Of a stretch of DNA of 64,000 nucleotides, positions 46,154-57,878 are shown one piece after another. The notes under the pieces were generated by a model that worked only from the letters and a program-made list of their open reading frames with translations, searched no databases and was not told where the DNA came from. Position 1 is the stretch's first letter, and each line of letters starts with the position of its first letter. The stretch comes from Dillenia suffruticosa. Taxonomy: Eukaryota; Streptophyta; Magnoliopsida; Dilleniales; Dilleniaceae. Made by a program: the position numbers and the translations under genes. The stretch is from the NCBI GenBank assembly GCA_033439265.1, contig JAVTVX010000011.1:10230590-10294589 (forward strand), read 5' to 3'.

Positions 46154-46984
46154 CTTGTTTTGGGCCTTTTTGAACTTTCTTTGCTTGTGGGCATGCCTTC
46201 TAACCTTTCTTCTAAAGTACGGCCTTTGATCCTTGATTTTGGAGCATCTTTGCTCCCTACCAGATTTCTGCCACTTCGAGGTACTCACACAAACAATGGT
46301 TTCCTCTTTCAGACAGCCATTAGCGCTTCCAAGTTAGGTGTTAGTAACTCTAATTGAGTCGTTGTCTTTCTTTGAACCGTAGTATTTTTGTATATCTATA
46401 ATTTATCATTAAAATCAATGGACAGTTGATTTAATAGAAAAAATATTAAATCTCTTAACAATGACTTGATTACAAATCTTAAAAATGAAAAAAATTATAT
46501 TGAGAGAGCCCCTAAAAGGGATCCGACAACACCTCAAATTAAATTAATCGAAATATAATTTCAGATACTGATTGATCCAATATAAAAATAATAAAAATAA
46601 ATAAATTATCACTAAGAAAAAATTACAAAGCCTTTTGTAATTTCACGCAAAAAATTGCATGCGGTTTACTTTTATTTATGATTATAATTTTATTTGAAAA
46701 TAAGGATTTTTGTAATTTATCTAAAAAGGGAGGGACACAAGATTTTTTTATAATTTATCAGGGACATAGTGCAAATAAATTCTACAAGAAAAGTGTTTAC
46801 CTAGCAAAAACAGAAATTTTGCAAAACTCATATGACACTCACTCATATGAAATGCCGCCACAAGTCAAGTCATTCATCTCAAAATTGCCAAAATTGGTGG
46901 CAGACATTGTGCTGAAACTCTGTAACTCCTAGCAATTAGCATGAGATGAAGGTGGGCATCGAGTAGCTAAGAGATCATACTTGC
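46154..46984. other. No gene recognised
   Basis: AT-rich. Two short open frames (46160-46357, 46678-46932) have no recognisable family. Confidence 0.45.
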
Positions 46985-47111
46985 ACCTTTTGTGCATAAA
47001 CAATTGCTTGGACAACATCCAGTAACAGAGTAAGGTTAGGCTGGCCCAAAGAACCTAATAGCACAGGCAAAAGAACTGGGTCACCGCTTGCAACAAATCC
47101 AACCGAGAGAT
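46985..47111 (-). CDS. Possible exon remnant of an unidentified gene
   Basis: Minus-strand stretch with exon-like coding: SVGFVASGDPVLLPVLLGSL, then a segment ending VVQAIVYAQK, followed by GTGCAA, a plausible GT donor. It is GC-richer than its flanks and open for about 42 codons. On the other side it is cut by the short LTR element at 47112. I do not recognise the family and cannot find neighbouring exons, so it may be chance or a gene relic. Confidence 0.25.
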
Positions 47112-48459
47112 TGTAACGAAGGTGGTTAGAAACTTTAAAAACAATGGTTATTCCAACCCAGCTGTAAAACAGAATACCGTAACTAATTGCAACTGTAAAC
47201 AACAAATAGTTAATCTGAGTATGGTTAAGCCAGTTAGAAATCAAACTTTATAAATTGCTACAGATCAATGGAGGAAAATAGGAAATGAAATTAATTGTTG
47301 ATCTCTCTCACTCCTTTATTTCTCTCTCCCTTTATTTCTATCTTCTCTCTCTTTAACCCCTTTCTCTCTCTCTCTATCTCTTTTTCTCTCTTTCTACCTC
47401 TCTCTCTCTCTCTCCCTCTCTCTCTTTCTCCCTCCTGCTTCTATCTTCTCTTTCTTTCTCTCTATCTCTATCTCTATCCTCTACCTCCTCTCTCTAATTT
47501 CTCGGTGATACATTCTTCCATTTCTTAGTCAACCGGACAAGAAATCCAGTCGATCTTCCATTCTTGGCCGACCATTTGTGACAACCAGTCGGCTGGAGGC
47601 TATGACAAAACCCCTCTTCCATTCCTAGCCGACCGCTTGAGGTTTGTAACAAATTTGTATCAGAGTTTACATTTCTTGGTGAATCTTTGCCATCGAAAAA
47701 CAAATGCAAGAATTGACCATGCAAATCAAAAAAGCATCTCCAATTGGTACAAAAAATAGATGAAATCAACCAAAAAATTGATGAAAAAAAGGGAAATTGG
47801 ATGCTTTATGGCAAATTTTGATGACAGAGTCAACACCCTCGTGAAGATGTTGAATAAAAACGAACTTGAAGAATAAAATATTGATACACTTTTTGAAATT
47901 TTCATGCTACCTACTTCTAGTGAAGAAAAATTAAGTGTAGAAAAAGAGTCGCAAATACCCAAAAAAGATCCTATTAATAGTGAATTCTTGAAAAATCCTC
48001 CAAATATTGCACTTTCGGGGTTCACTGAGAAAATGTTTTGTCATAAATGGGATCTCAATTGTTCAAGACAAAAGTTGTTGATAGTATGTTCTTGTCGAAT
48101 CCTATAAAGATTGAACTTTTGGCGTTCATCGGACAAGATTGTTCACCAAAATGAAGTTCAAGAAAAATCTTTCTCACCCTCCCTCATCCCCATTTTCCTC
48201 CCACTACTCTCTCTGCAACTTAAGTTAATTCCATTATTCGAATCTCTGGACACAAATGCAAATGTTGGTGCAAGATTCATGGATTTTTTAAAACTTCAGT
48301 TTTGGTTTTTTTTTTCCTTTATCCTTGAGGATAAGGATATCAAAAGAAGGGAGGATATTGTAATGAAGGTGGTTGGAAACTTTAAATGCAATGGTAACTT
48401 ATAAAACAGAATACTGTAACTAGTTGCAATTTTAAATACAATTGACTGGATTTGTAACA
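47112..48459 (+). mobile_element. Short LTR element without pol (TRIM/LARD-like)
   Basis: 1,348 bp. 5' LTR from TGTAACGAAGGTGG (47112) to about 47650 (..GGTTTGTAACA), containing a long CT-rich tract at 47300-47490. The primer site TTTGTATCAGAGTTT follows at 47652-47667 (initiator-Met type TGGTATCAGAGC, drifted). About 690 bp of internal sequence gives gag-like scraps only. A purine-rich AAAAGAAGGGAGGATAT precedes the 3' LTR at 48358 (TGTAATGAAGGTGGTTGGAAA). The 3' LTR is internally deleted to about 100 bp and ends ATTTGTAACA at 48459. Flanks GAGAT (47107-47111) and CAGAT (48460-48464) look like a 5-bp target duplication, 4 of 5. Confidence 0.75.
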
Positions 48460-48464
48460 CAGAT

Positions 48465-49258
48465 CTTGAGGGCCACCCAGCCCTAAAATTTTTTAGGGCC
48501 AAGCCTTTGACTTGGACTCTCATGGAACGATATTGTGCCCCAAGGCCTTGATTTGGGCTTAAATCGACCTTCAGGTAAGACATGGCCCAGGCCTAAGTTT
48601 ATTCTTTAATAACCCTATAAGCCTGTTGGTTTAGCCATATTTAGGTCTAACATCAAAATGATCTTAATTCCAAATGGGACACGAGCCCTAAAGCTCCAAT
48701 GCACATGGGTTCACGTCAGCTCATTTCATAACCATGATTAGAGGAAAAAGCCTAGTGGTTTCAAGGCTAGTAAGCTGTAAACAGTCTATCCAGATCAATG
48801 TGGAGTGTGATTCCAAAAGGCATAGGAAACCAAAAAATTTGGACAGATAAAAGATTTCTGAAGAAAGGGTTTTAGATGATGTACTCAAACACCGGGAAAA
48901 AATCCCCTTGTCCTTGAGACTGTCAACAAGGTGATCTACTTCTCAAAAAAATGAAGAATTGCAACATAAACAAGAAGAAGTTTCTATTGCAGATATTCAA
49001 CTTGAATAATTTTTACAATAGTATGACTACAATTAATGAACATTACAAATCTTGGGAGTTTCAACATGCTCTTGTGTGTAATTCATGGTACCATCATCTA
49101 TATACTACTCTGAACATGAGATAACAATCTCAGACCATGCCAAACTATGTATAAGCAGAGACTGAAGGCAAAAATTTCTTCCCTTCTGTCATACATAGCT
49201 CTGGTTTGGTCAATGAATATGAAAGTAGATAGTAAAAAGTGAGAGAGCTTCTCTCTCT
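48465..49258. other. No gene recognised
   Basis: Sequence 3' of the GAUT15-like pseudogene. Contains GGCC-rich phrases near 48500-48600 and nothing else identifiable; part may be the old 3' UTR. Confidence 0.5.
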
Positions 49259-50867
49259 TCAACCTATAATTCTACATTTCCTAAAAAACTCATAGGAAAA
49301 ATTTACATGTCTAGTCCATAGACCTCGTACCTCAGGAAACCCTATCTCAAGCCAGGGCTTTGCAGGGCCACTGAAATGTATTACTCTCGCAGCTTCCAAC
49401 GTATCTCGGCAGAATGCAGGGGATTGTAGCCCAACTAAGCCGCATGCCATGAAGGATCAATAGGATGCACATGACCCTCAAAAGCAATCAAGGCGGGTGG
49501 CAGAGCCCCAGGAAGCCACAAAGCCACCCCAGAATTCAGGTTCTGTAACACAGAACATAAGGATTTAATTACAATTAACAAGTCAATGAGAACTTTCATG
49601 ATCATTCGACATGAGTAAATTTCAGTCATCAATTTTTGAATTAGAAGATAATCCATAATTTTCTGACATCTTCTTCGCAAGTCAATTGTGATTCAAATCT
49701 GATTAAAAATGATAAATAGAGCCTGGCTTTTAAATGATCTGACAACATTAATAATTGACATTAAGATTGTTTCACAAAGGAAAAATGTTACTACTAGTTA
49801 TTATGATGTCATACTATGACTAACATATCTAACAAGGCAAAGAAATTTCACTCACACATCTAAGCCAGAGATGGTATGTTGCCGTGATGTTGGTCCTTCT
49901 CCAAGCACGAAGGTCAAAGACATTCATCCCATACAACCATCCACATTGATCATTATTAAAGTTGGACAATATTTCTGGGTTTGAAAAGTTGAAGTAGTCC
50001 TTGTATGTCGTGCTTGGGCAGCGATCTTCTTTTTCGTCATCTCCACACCATGCGTTAATAACTGCACCAAGTACTTTTCCATTGAGATTCAACTGCCATA
50101 GAGGTGATGTGTCATGTTGAACTATGACATCATCATCCAAGAACACTATCTTCTCAAGCTCTGGAAACAGCTGAGAGGCATTTGCAAAAAGAGATTATCA
50201 AAACTACTTTCCCTCACCAATAAAATGAAAGAAAACAACACAGAAGAGGGCAATACAATATAAAAGTGTATAGATGAGTAATCGCCTCAGGAAGATAAAT
50301 CCGCAAATGATTCAGGAGGGAGATAGAGTTGGAGCTAAGAGCCCCCAACTGTTTTTCATGGTCCCCTTCAAAATCAAGTTCCTCCTTTTTTAAATTGTTG
50401 TAATGATAACTCCAGATCAAGTTATTGATTTCTAGCATTTCTTTGACTGCAACATTTACTTTATGAGACCAATCGAATTGTTGCAATCCTTTAACCTCAA
50501 TCACTGCTGATTCAATCGAGTTGATTGCAAACTATGCATGCATTGGAGTGTAAGTTTTATTGTCAGTAACCACACGAAATACTAATTTCTCAGGATTCGC
50601 TGAGTTTGTAACAGTAGAAGAGATGACTACAGATGCAGCTAGGACATTATCAGTTAAGTGAACAAGGTGGTGGAAGGAAGGGTTAGATAGATGGGAAACA
50701 TATTCAGGTGAAGGTAATCGAGACCTGGCCATGGCATTAACCCCATATTCCTCAACCAACTTTAAGCAGAGGCAATGCAAGCTCTTGGGTACACCACGGG
50801 AAGCCAAATGCCAGAAAATATAAGCACGTTGTCAGGCTAATAGAACATTGTGTTCCATCTTTAAAAG
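49259..50867 (-). pseudogene. GAUT15-like galacturonosyltransferase, disrupted (last three exons)
   Basis: GT8-family glycosyltransferase of the pectin-related GAUT group, normally a Golgi type II membrane protein. Visible exons on the minus strand: 50867-50286, 50170-49856, 49542-49259. The order of blocks matches plant GAUT15 to the end: [59 protein letters not shown] (the DxD metal site, intact), [59 protein letters not shown]. Damage: TGA at 50834-50832 before [13 protein letters not shown] at 50534-50532 where the family has Trp (HA*FAIN), TAG near 49440 after SWHAA, and a frameshift within the next 20 codons. The first donor reads GC instead of GT. The 5' exons (signal anchor, stem) are not found up to 64,000. 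Confidence 0.85.
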
Positions 50868-51153
50868 CTGCACCAAAAAAGGGAATCATTTCTTAGATTT
50901 GAGTATCTATTTCTAATTCCAATGGCTAGTCAAATAGCTGGAGTGGCATAAACGCAAGCACTGTTTCTAATTAATACAAGCATGATGTCTAGATGGAAAG
51001 ATCAGCTAGACTCTGTGGTCATCTAGTTATTACTAGGGAAAATCGTAACAAAGATAGCACTAAGATTTTAAGGACAGCAATCTTTATAGTTGTGCAAGCA
51101 AAACATAAAATAACTTTCACTCTCCGGCACAATTTCTTTTGAGATGCTGATAC

Positions 51154-54100
51154 TGTAATACCGATATTACGTTGTCCGTACAATTGTATTAGTTTTGAAA
51201 TATATATATATATAGAGAATTTTTTTTATTGATTTTTTATTTTGGGGTATTTAATTTAAATTTTTTGTATATTTTAAGTTTCCGTGTTTGCAATCATAAT
51301 AAGCCACATTTTTATGAAATTCGCATTCTAGTGAAATATAGGTGTGAAATTATATATATATATATATAATTGTAAAAAAAAAAAGAGGGGGAAGCGCTGC
51401 GTTTTGGCCCAAAACGCAACACCTCCCCCAAATGTGATTAGGGCTTTTTGCCCTAATCTCTCCCTCTCCTGTCTCTTCATCTTCCTCCCGCTACTCTCTC
51501 CTTCCGTGGCACACACAGCCGCTCTCCCTCTCCTCCGCCATCCTCTCCACCGTTCACCAGTGGTACCATTGTCATCACCACCTAGCCGACCCCCCTCTAT
51601 TTTCTCTCTCTACCTCACTCTCTGTTTTTCTCTCTCTCTCTCTCTCTCTTCGGCTTCGCCCGAACCCACTACCCCATCACCGCCGCTCGCTTCGCCACCG
51701 TTACTCCTTCCTCTCGCAAGCACTGACCTTCTGCGAGTGTGACTGCAACTCCTTTCGCCACCATGTGATTTCCCCAGCGCGAGCCGAGCGCGCCCTTGAG
51801 CGATCCACCCAACGAGAGCACGATTGCGCCACTGCGCGATCCTCCCCACGTGAGTACAGCTCGAACACAGCGCGCGACCCTCTCGTGAGAAAGTGCCTCA
51901 GCGCGTGAGCGCGCTCCTCAGTCTGCGAGCGCGCAGCCCGCGAGCCCACTGTAGCCTGCGAAGCTACTACGGCCCGCAAGCCTGCCAGTCTACTGACCCG
52001 CGAGCCTGTGAACCCTTGAGCCCCCTGTAGCCCGTGAGCCCGCGACAGCCCGTGAGCCCGCGACAGCCCACGAACCTCTGCGCCGGTAACTGATTTAGGG
52101 TTTTGATTATGATCTAAGTGTTTATGACCTAACTAATAAATCTTGTCTTGATAGGGAGCATGGCAGATTTTTGAGTGATCGAGGAGATATTCGGACGAAA
52201 TTTTGCGCTCCAAGAAAATCCTAGGTGAGGGATTTCGGAATCATTCGATTTGGTTATTGAATTTAGAGTAAATTTAGGATAAGAAATCTTGTATATGCTA
52301 GAATGTAAATTAGATTCGAATAGAATGTATTTTCGGATATTGTATGTGGTTCATTAGGTTAAATGTAGGAATTTATATGAAATGGAACTATTCAGAATGA
52401 TAGAATCAAAGTAAGTTGATTAGAATAGTTTCCCTTGAAGTTTAAATTGACCTATACATGAAAATAGTCAGAAATTGGGATTTGAGTTCAAGGGTTAATG
52501 CAACCATTCTTATTATAAATTGTTCTGCTCATAGGTAATCTAAATACGATCTCCGTATTATGAAAATAGATTCCTATATCTTGAAAATGATATATGGCTT
52601 AAAATATTTGGATGAAAATCGAAAAGTGTATGATTTTTCAAAAATTTTCCATCTTATACGAAAATTATTTATTTTAAAACTTATTTACGACCTTGAGTGG
52701 TTTTAGGGTTGAATTAGATTTGGTTTAAAAGTATGTTAATTGTTTATAAATAAAATGCAACTGATAACATTAGAGTGTATTCATAAATTGAAAAGTTAAG
52801 ATTTGTACAAATTTAGGGAAAATAGATAAACCCTATAATACTTGAAAATTTGATATTAAATTGTGATAATCTGATTAGGTCGATCTTTTTAGAAACTCGA
52901 GAAATCATATTGGATTTGTTTTAAAAATAGGGAGTGACCACCCTCCCTAGAAAGGTGAGTAGGACTTTGATATCTACTATTGATTGACAAATCATGTTTT
53001 ACCGATTTTGAAACGATATGATTTCTATAAGTATGAAAACTAAATTTTTTGATTTTGATAGACATATTTTTGTGACCATTGGAGTGTCTTAACTACTGAT
53101 TTATTTGATATGAATCCATGAGTTTGATAACTAGATATTGTGCCACCTTTTCGACATATTAATATGTTTTAAATACTCCCACTGTATTGGCACATGGTTT
53201 TGAATAGATTTACATATACTATTTGGGCTGTACGCCCGGCCGACGTTATGATACGATGCATGGAGTTATATGCCCGGCCGAAGTGATGATGTGATGCATG
53301 GGGCTACGTGCCTGGCTGACTTGGCGATATAGTGATATACTTCCTATAGCATTCCGTAGCTACAAAGGACATTTGGTAGATACACTCCTTGTGCCCGGAT
53401 ACGATTCGGCCGGAGGTATTCGCCAAATTGTCATGTGTATGGGTATCCCAGGTTGACCCTCATCAGGGAGGACGTGAGTTTACCTCTGTTTAACACTGGG
53501 CGCGACACCATACACGACCGACTATATATTATTATTATTATTATTTACAGGCTAGTTGGAGTAGTTTGTGGCCAACATTGAGATAGAGAGCCATTATTTG
53601 ATATTTGTATAGTGAAAACCCCTAATGCGCCCGTTCTTGGTCGATGTAGACTAGTGTCGGGGTTGTTTGTTCGGCCGGCTCTACATAGGTGACTTGATAC
53701 ATGAATGGATGCATATGTTATTTTCTGATGTGTGTTTTGAGATATATTTTACTCTGAAACAGTATGTTATTTTCGCACACTCGATATTATGTTACATGCT
53801 TTGACACTCCAAGTTTACCCTCGATATTGATAGCACGATATCAACTCCCTTACTTACTGAGTATCCTCCCATAGATACTCACCCCTCACTTTCTTTCCCA
53901 CATGATTTGTCTTGAACTGAAGAAAAATTTTGTGATTTCATACTTGTGACGTGGACTTGATAGCACCGGGATTAGGTATGAATGTTATCATATCTTTCGC
54001 TACAATTATTGGAGATTCTAGTTTGATCAATGTACTCATCTATTTATTTTATGGGATGACTGTATAATTATAGACATTTATTCGAGAAACTCTCATATTG

Positions 54101-54364
54101 ACTCGGTTCACTTGCATTGAGATACCTATATGTATTTAAAATGTTAACTTAGGAATTTATTATACATATGTATAAACATTTAGGTCCGCTCGGTGTAACA
54201 GCTATTCATACTCTAGTTTAGTATGACAGTAGAGGTCTGTGGCTAGAACTATTAGAAATTTCTATAGTTTTGCGTTGTTCTGGTTGCCGGCTATGGTTTG
54301 GTTAATGGTTGTGAGGCCGAGATGGACCTTTTATTAAATTGACAGCATGGTTGTGAATATTACA
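51154..54364 (+). mobile_element. 3.2-kb solo LTR, Tekay/Del gypsy type
   Basis: 3,211 bp with perfect 7-bp inverted ends, TGTAATA..TATTACA. Contents fit the long LTRs of Tekay/Del chromoviruses: AT-rich start, (AT)n near 51350, CT-rich leader 51440-51660, GC-rich block 51770-52090, then repeated GCCCGGCCGA motifs near 53230-53290 and a (ATT)n run near 53527. No primer site or polypurine tract abuts either end, so it is a solo LTR. The flanks GATAC and GGGTA do not match, so the target duplication is lost or an end is misplaced by a few bases. It lies upstream (5' side) of the GAUT15-like exons. Confidence 0.7.
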
Positions 54365-54651
54365 GGGTAAATTATACATGGGAGACCTCCAAAATATAAG
54401 GAGATTCTGTCTGATTTTTTGTAAAAATGTAGCCGGCATCCAGTACAACGGGCGGTTGCTCATGACCTCGGTTTGGAATGTGACAGATACTCAAAGTGTA
54501 AGCACTCTTAGACCATTCTAAGATGGGTGCTTGTTGCAATTCTTGCAAGCAGGTTTTTTCAAGCATCTAGTCAGTAGTAGCACATGTGGGCCACATTCAC
54601 AAATTTAAGAAGCTACAGGTAACAGCTTTCTATCTCATTAGTAAATACCTA
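54365..54651. other. No gene recognised
   Basis: Short stretch between the solo LTR and the copia element. A 64-codon minus-strand frame here does not match GAUT15 or any family I know. Confidence 0.5.
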
Positions 54652-54656
54652 CTTTC

Positions 54657-55419
54657 TGTTGAAGATGACGATAATCATTCCAAGAAATATGTTAATGGAT
54701 GCCTCCCGAATATATAACCCTAATCCGCCAACAACTTGGATAGCAAATTCAATCAAAAATCGAAGGAAAGGAAAGGAAAGGAAGAAAAGACCCAAAATGA
54801 AGCAAACCATGGCCCAAGAAGGCTTCCCAAAATAAGCAGAAAAAGAGGCAGATTTCTAGACAAAAAATGTCCAGAAATCTGCCCAGAAACTTGGCCTAAA
54901 ATTAGCCCCATTCACTACCTACCTTCGGCCCACTCAAAGGAGACTTCAAGTCCATTAAATGAAACTCCAATCAAAACCCTAAGTGACTATATAGCAGGTC
55001 CAAAAGAAGCCCAAACAATACATGGGCAGAATGGGCAGAATTTATAACGACTAGTTTTTGGGTTTGTGTCTACCTGTTAATTTTTGTGTCTACCGGCTAA
55101 TTTTTCATTTTAAGCTATAAATAAGTCTCCTCTCTTCACTTGTAAGATATCTTGGAACTTGTCTCATACTAGTCTTAGAATAGAGCATTAAGTCTCTAAA
55201 ATTGTCTTCATATATTATTGAGTATTGTCTCAATTCTTGTCATTTGTATTTGATACATCATTAAAGAAATATATTGAGTTCATTCTCACAAATCCAAACT
55301 CTATTTTTCTTTGTTATTCTTCAACATTCATATACACAAAATGCAAAACTTTCAATCCATTGCTCAAACACAAAAACCCTAACTCAACCACCAAAGCTTC
55401 CGCACTCTAAATTTCAACA
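54657..55419 (+). repeat. 5' LTR of the non-autonomous copia element
   Basis: 763 bp, TGTTGAAGATGACG..AATTTCAACA. Contains a TATAAATAAG box near 55116-55125, a likely promoter. It ends directly at the primer binding site. Confidence 0.9.
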
Positions 55420-55437
55420 TGGTATCAGAGCGGGTTA
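55420..55437 (+). promoter_or_regulatory. Primer binding site (tRNA-iMet)
   Basis: TGGTATCAGAGCGGGTTA directly after the 5' LTR; the canonical copia minus-strand primer site. Confidence 0.95.
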
Positions 55438-55439
55438 CA

Positions 55440-56020
55440 TTTCCTTCCCTCACTTCTGAAAATTACCCTCAATGGGCTGCCATAATCCAAAGGCTCTTAA
55501 ATATTTCAAATTCTTTGGAGCATATCTAAGAAGAGCCTCTTGAGTCCACACACTCCAAATTTGAGCAATGGAAGAAACAAGATGATGACATCACTCTAAA
55601 GCTCCTCACATCAATGGATGAAGCATATCAAAGCATGGTGAGGGGCTGGTTAAATGCCAAGGCCGTGTGGGATACTTTGGAAGATCTCTACTGCAACAAA
55701 CATAACCTAGGGAGAGTTTTTGAACTTCAACAACAAATCTCCAAACTTCAAAGAGGTGACAAAACTCTACCCCAAGTCTTTGGCAACCTTGAACGACTAT
55801 AGATAGAATTGGAGACATTGAGGCTACTAACAATGAACCTCACTATTCTACAACAAAGGAGAAAGAAGACAAGACATTTGCCTTACTCATTTCCCTTGGA
55901 GAGCCATTTAAAGAGGTATGCTAAGAAATCCTAAGAAGGGAAGCTCTATCATCCTATGAGGAGGTTAGAGGAATGATCCAAAGAGCTGAAACCTCTATGA
56001 GACTTGAGGAGAAAAATTGA
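55440..56020 (+). pseudogene. Copia gag remnant
   Basis: Starts near NYPQWAAIIQRLL (family 'NY..W...M...L'), then EEPLES.., FEQWKKQDDDITLKLLTSMD, AKAVWDTLEDLYC (the family's 'A...W..L...Y' block), RVFELQQQISKLQRGDKTL. Frames shift near 55800, where the text continues in another frame to ..RRLEE. Not intact. Confidence 0.8.
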
Positions 56021-56026
56021 ACTCCA

Positions 56027-57110
56027 ATGGAAGCTTTCGGATTCAAAGCAACAATGGCGGAGCAACGCGCTAAGATCGTGTGCCCACATTGCAAAAGGAT
56101 AGACCACACTAAAGAAAAGTATTGGGATCTTCATCCAAATCTCAAGCCAAAAGGAGTAAGGCCGGATCAAAAGAGAAGTGAACTGCCCTACAAAGGTATA
56201 AGCTCCAAACCAAACTCAAATGCATTTAAATATGTGCATTGCCGTATTAGAGAAACCCTTTGCATATCTAGAGAAGGATACAAGTATATCATAACATTTA
56301 TTGATAACCTCTCTAAATACACTTGGATATATATACTTAAAGATATAGTACAAGCACATAATATATTTAGAAAGTACTATCATCTAGTCACTAAGGTGTA
56401 TAATGTAGCGATTCAAATATTAAGAACGGATGATAGATAAATTGTATGCTCTACCTTTTAAAGTTTTTTAAATCAAAATGGCATAATATTAGAAATCATG
56501 GGCCATGAAAACCTCATTGTAAATGAGGAAAAAATACATATGTTTGCATACTCACTACTTGAAAATGCAAATATGACTCATAAATATTGGTGTGATACAA
56601 TTAGTACCGCCACACACTTGTACAACCGTACTTCTCAAGAATCACTTAGTGACAAGTCTCCGTTAGAGATAATTAGAAATGACAAACCAAATTTCAAATA
56701 TCTTAGGACATTTGGGTGTGTTTGCTACATAAATGAAGTACGGTGCATATTCTTAGGATATAGTCCAAGAAAAAATTGATATTGTTATAATCCTAAAACT
56801 AATACGGCATACATGTCAAAAGATATGAAATTTGTCAAAAAAAAATTTTACTTTGCAGAATTAGGTGATAAAGCACTTCTGAGTCTGCCTATCGAAGCTC
56901 CAACTGAGGTGCAAGGGGGAGCACAACAAATAAGCCATGTTCATGTGGCTTGTAATGCTCAAGCCATTGAGGGTGAACAAAAAGACAAGGCCAAAAAGAA
57001 GAAAAAGAAAAACAAGAAAAAGAAGGCCAGGGAACCTAAAGAAGCTCAACCTTCCATCACTATCTCTCCAAGTCACGACTCCATGGAGTTCCATTCGTTG
57101 GACTTGAGGG
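56027..57110 (+). pseudogene. Copia zinc knuckle and integrase scraps, deleted pol
   Basis: 56027-56440: a knuckle CPHCKRIDHTKEKY (C-x2-C-x4-H-x4-C with the last Cys replaced by Tyr). It is then fused by deletion to the integrase N-core (GYKYIITFIDNLSKYTWIYI). 56498-56779: NANMTHKYWCDTISTATHLY and KYLRTFGCVCYIN, then a deletion to VRCIFLGYSPRKN. 56813-57110: the SKDMKFVKKKFYF tail and a Lys-rich low-complexity run. Protease, pre-integrase, RT and RNase H are missing. Confidence 0.8.
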
Positions 57111-57114
57111 GGAG

Positions 57115-57873
57115 TATTAAAGATGACGATAAAGCATTCCAAAAAATGTGTGAATGGATGTCTCCCGAATATATAACCTTAATCCACCAACAACTTGATA
57201 GCAAATTCAATCAAAAATCCAAAGAAAGTAAAGGAAAAAAAAGGCCCAAAATGAAGCAAACCATAGCCCAAGAAGGCTGCCCAAAATAAGCAGAAAGATA
57301 GGCAGATTTCTGAACAGAAAATGTCCAGAAATCTGCCCAGAAACTTGGCACAAAATTAGGCCCATTCACTGCCCACTTTCGGCCTACTCAAAGGAGACTT
57401 CAAGTCCATTAAATGAAACTCAAATCAAGACCCTAAATAACTATATAGCAGATCCAAAAGAAGCCCAAACAATATAGGGGCAGAATGGACAGAATTTATA
57501 ACCGCTAGTTTTTGAGTTTGTGTCTACCGGTTAGTTTTTGTGTCTACCGGCTAATTTTTTCTTTTAGACTATAAATAAGTCTCCTCTCTTCACTTGTAAA
57601 ATATCTTGGAGTTTGTATCCTACTAGTCTTAGAATAGAGTATTAAGTCTCTAAAATTGTCTTCATATATTCTTAAGTATTGTCTCAATTCTTGTCATTTA
57701 TATTTGATATATCATCAAAAAAATATGTTGAGTTCATTCTCACAAATCCAAACTCTCTTTTTCTTTATTGTTCTTCAACATTCATATACACAAAATACAA
57801 AATTTTCAATCCATTTCTCAAACACAAAAACCCTAACTCAACCACCAAAGCTTCCGCACTCCAAATTTCAACA
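57115..57873 (+). repeat. 3' LTR of the non-autonomous copia element
   Basis: 759 bp, starts TATTAAAGATGACG (TG mutated to TA, as in the 19270 LTR) and ends ..AATTTCAACA. Followed by the CTTTC target duplication. Confidence 0.9.
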
Positions 57874-57878
57874 CTTTC

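Larger units (their letters stand above)
54657..57873 (+). mobile_element. Complete non-autonomous copia element
   Basis: 3,217 bp. LTRs 54657-55419 and 57115-57873, collinear and roughly nine-tenths identical by eye. A perfect initiator-Met primer site TGGTATCAGAGCGGGTTA is at 55420-55437 and a polypurine tract TTGAGGGGGAG ends at 57114. A perfect 5-bp target duplication, CTTTC, flanks it (54652-54656 and 57874-57878). The internal region is only 1.7 kb: gag, a zinc knuckle and integrase scraps. Protease, reverse transcriptase and RNase H are absent, so it must have moved with proteins of a related element. Confidence 0.92.

Noticed and set aside
50281-50290. A functional GC-AG intron in the GAUT15-like gene
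   Set aside because: GC donors exist, but the site (GAG then GCGATT) lacks the strong consensus usually needed and the gene has other lesions; decay of a GT donor is simpler.
51344-51742. 132-codon plus-strand frame rich in Ser, Pro and Leu
   Set aside because: It lies wholly inside the solo LTR over a CT-rich leader; composition explains the frame and no family is recognisable.
54372-54566. Upstream exon of the GAUT15-like gene
   Set aside because: The 64-codon frame does not match the stem or anchor region of GAUT15 and has no good splice sites.
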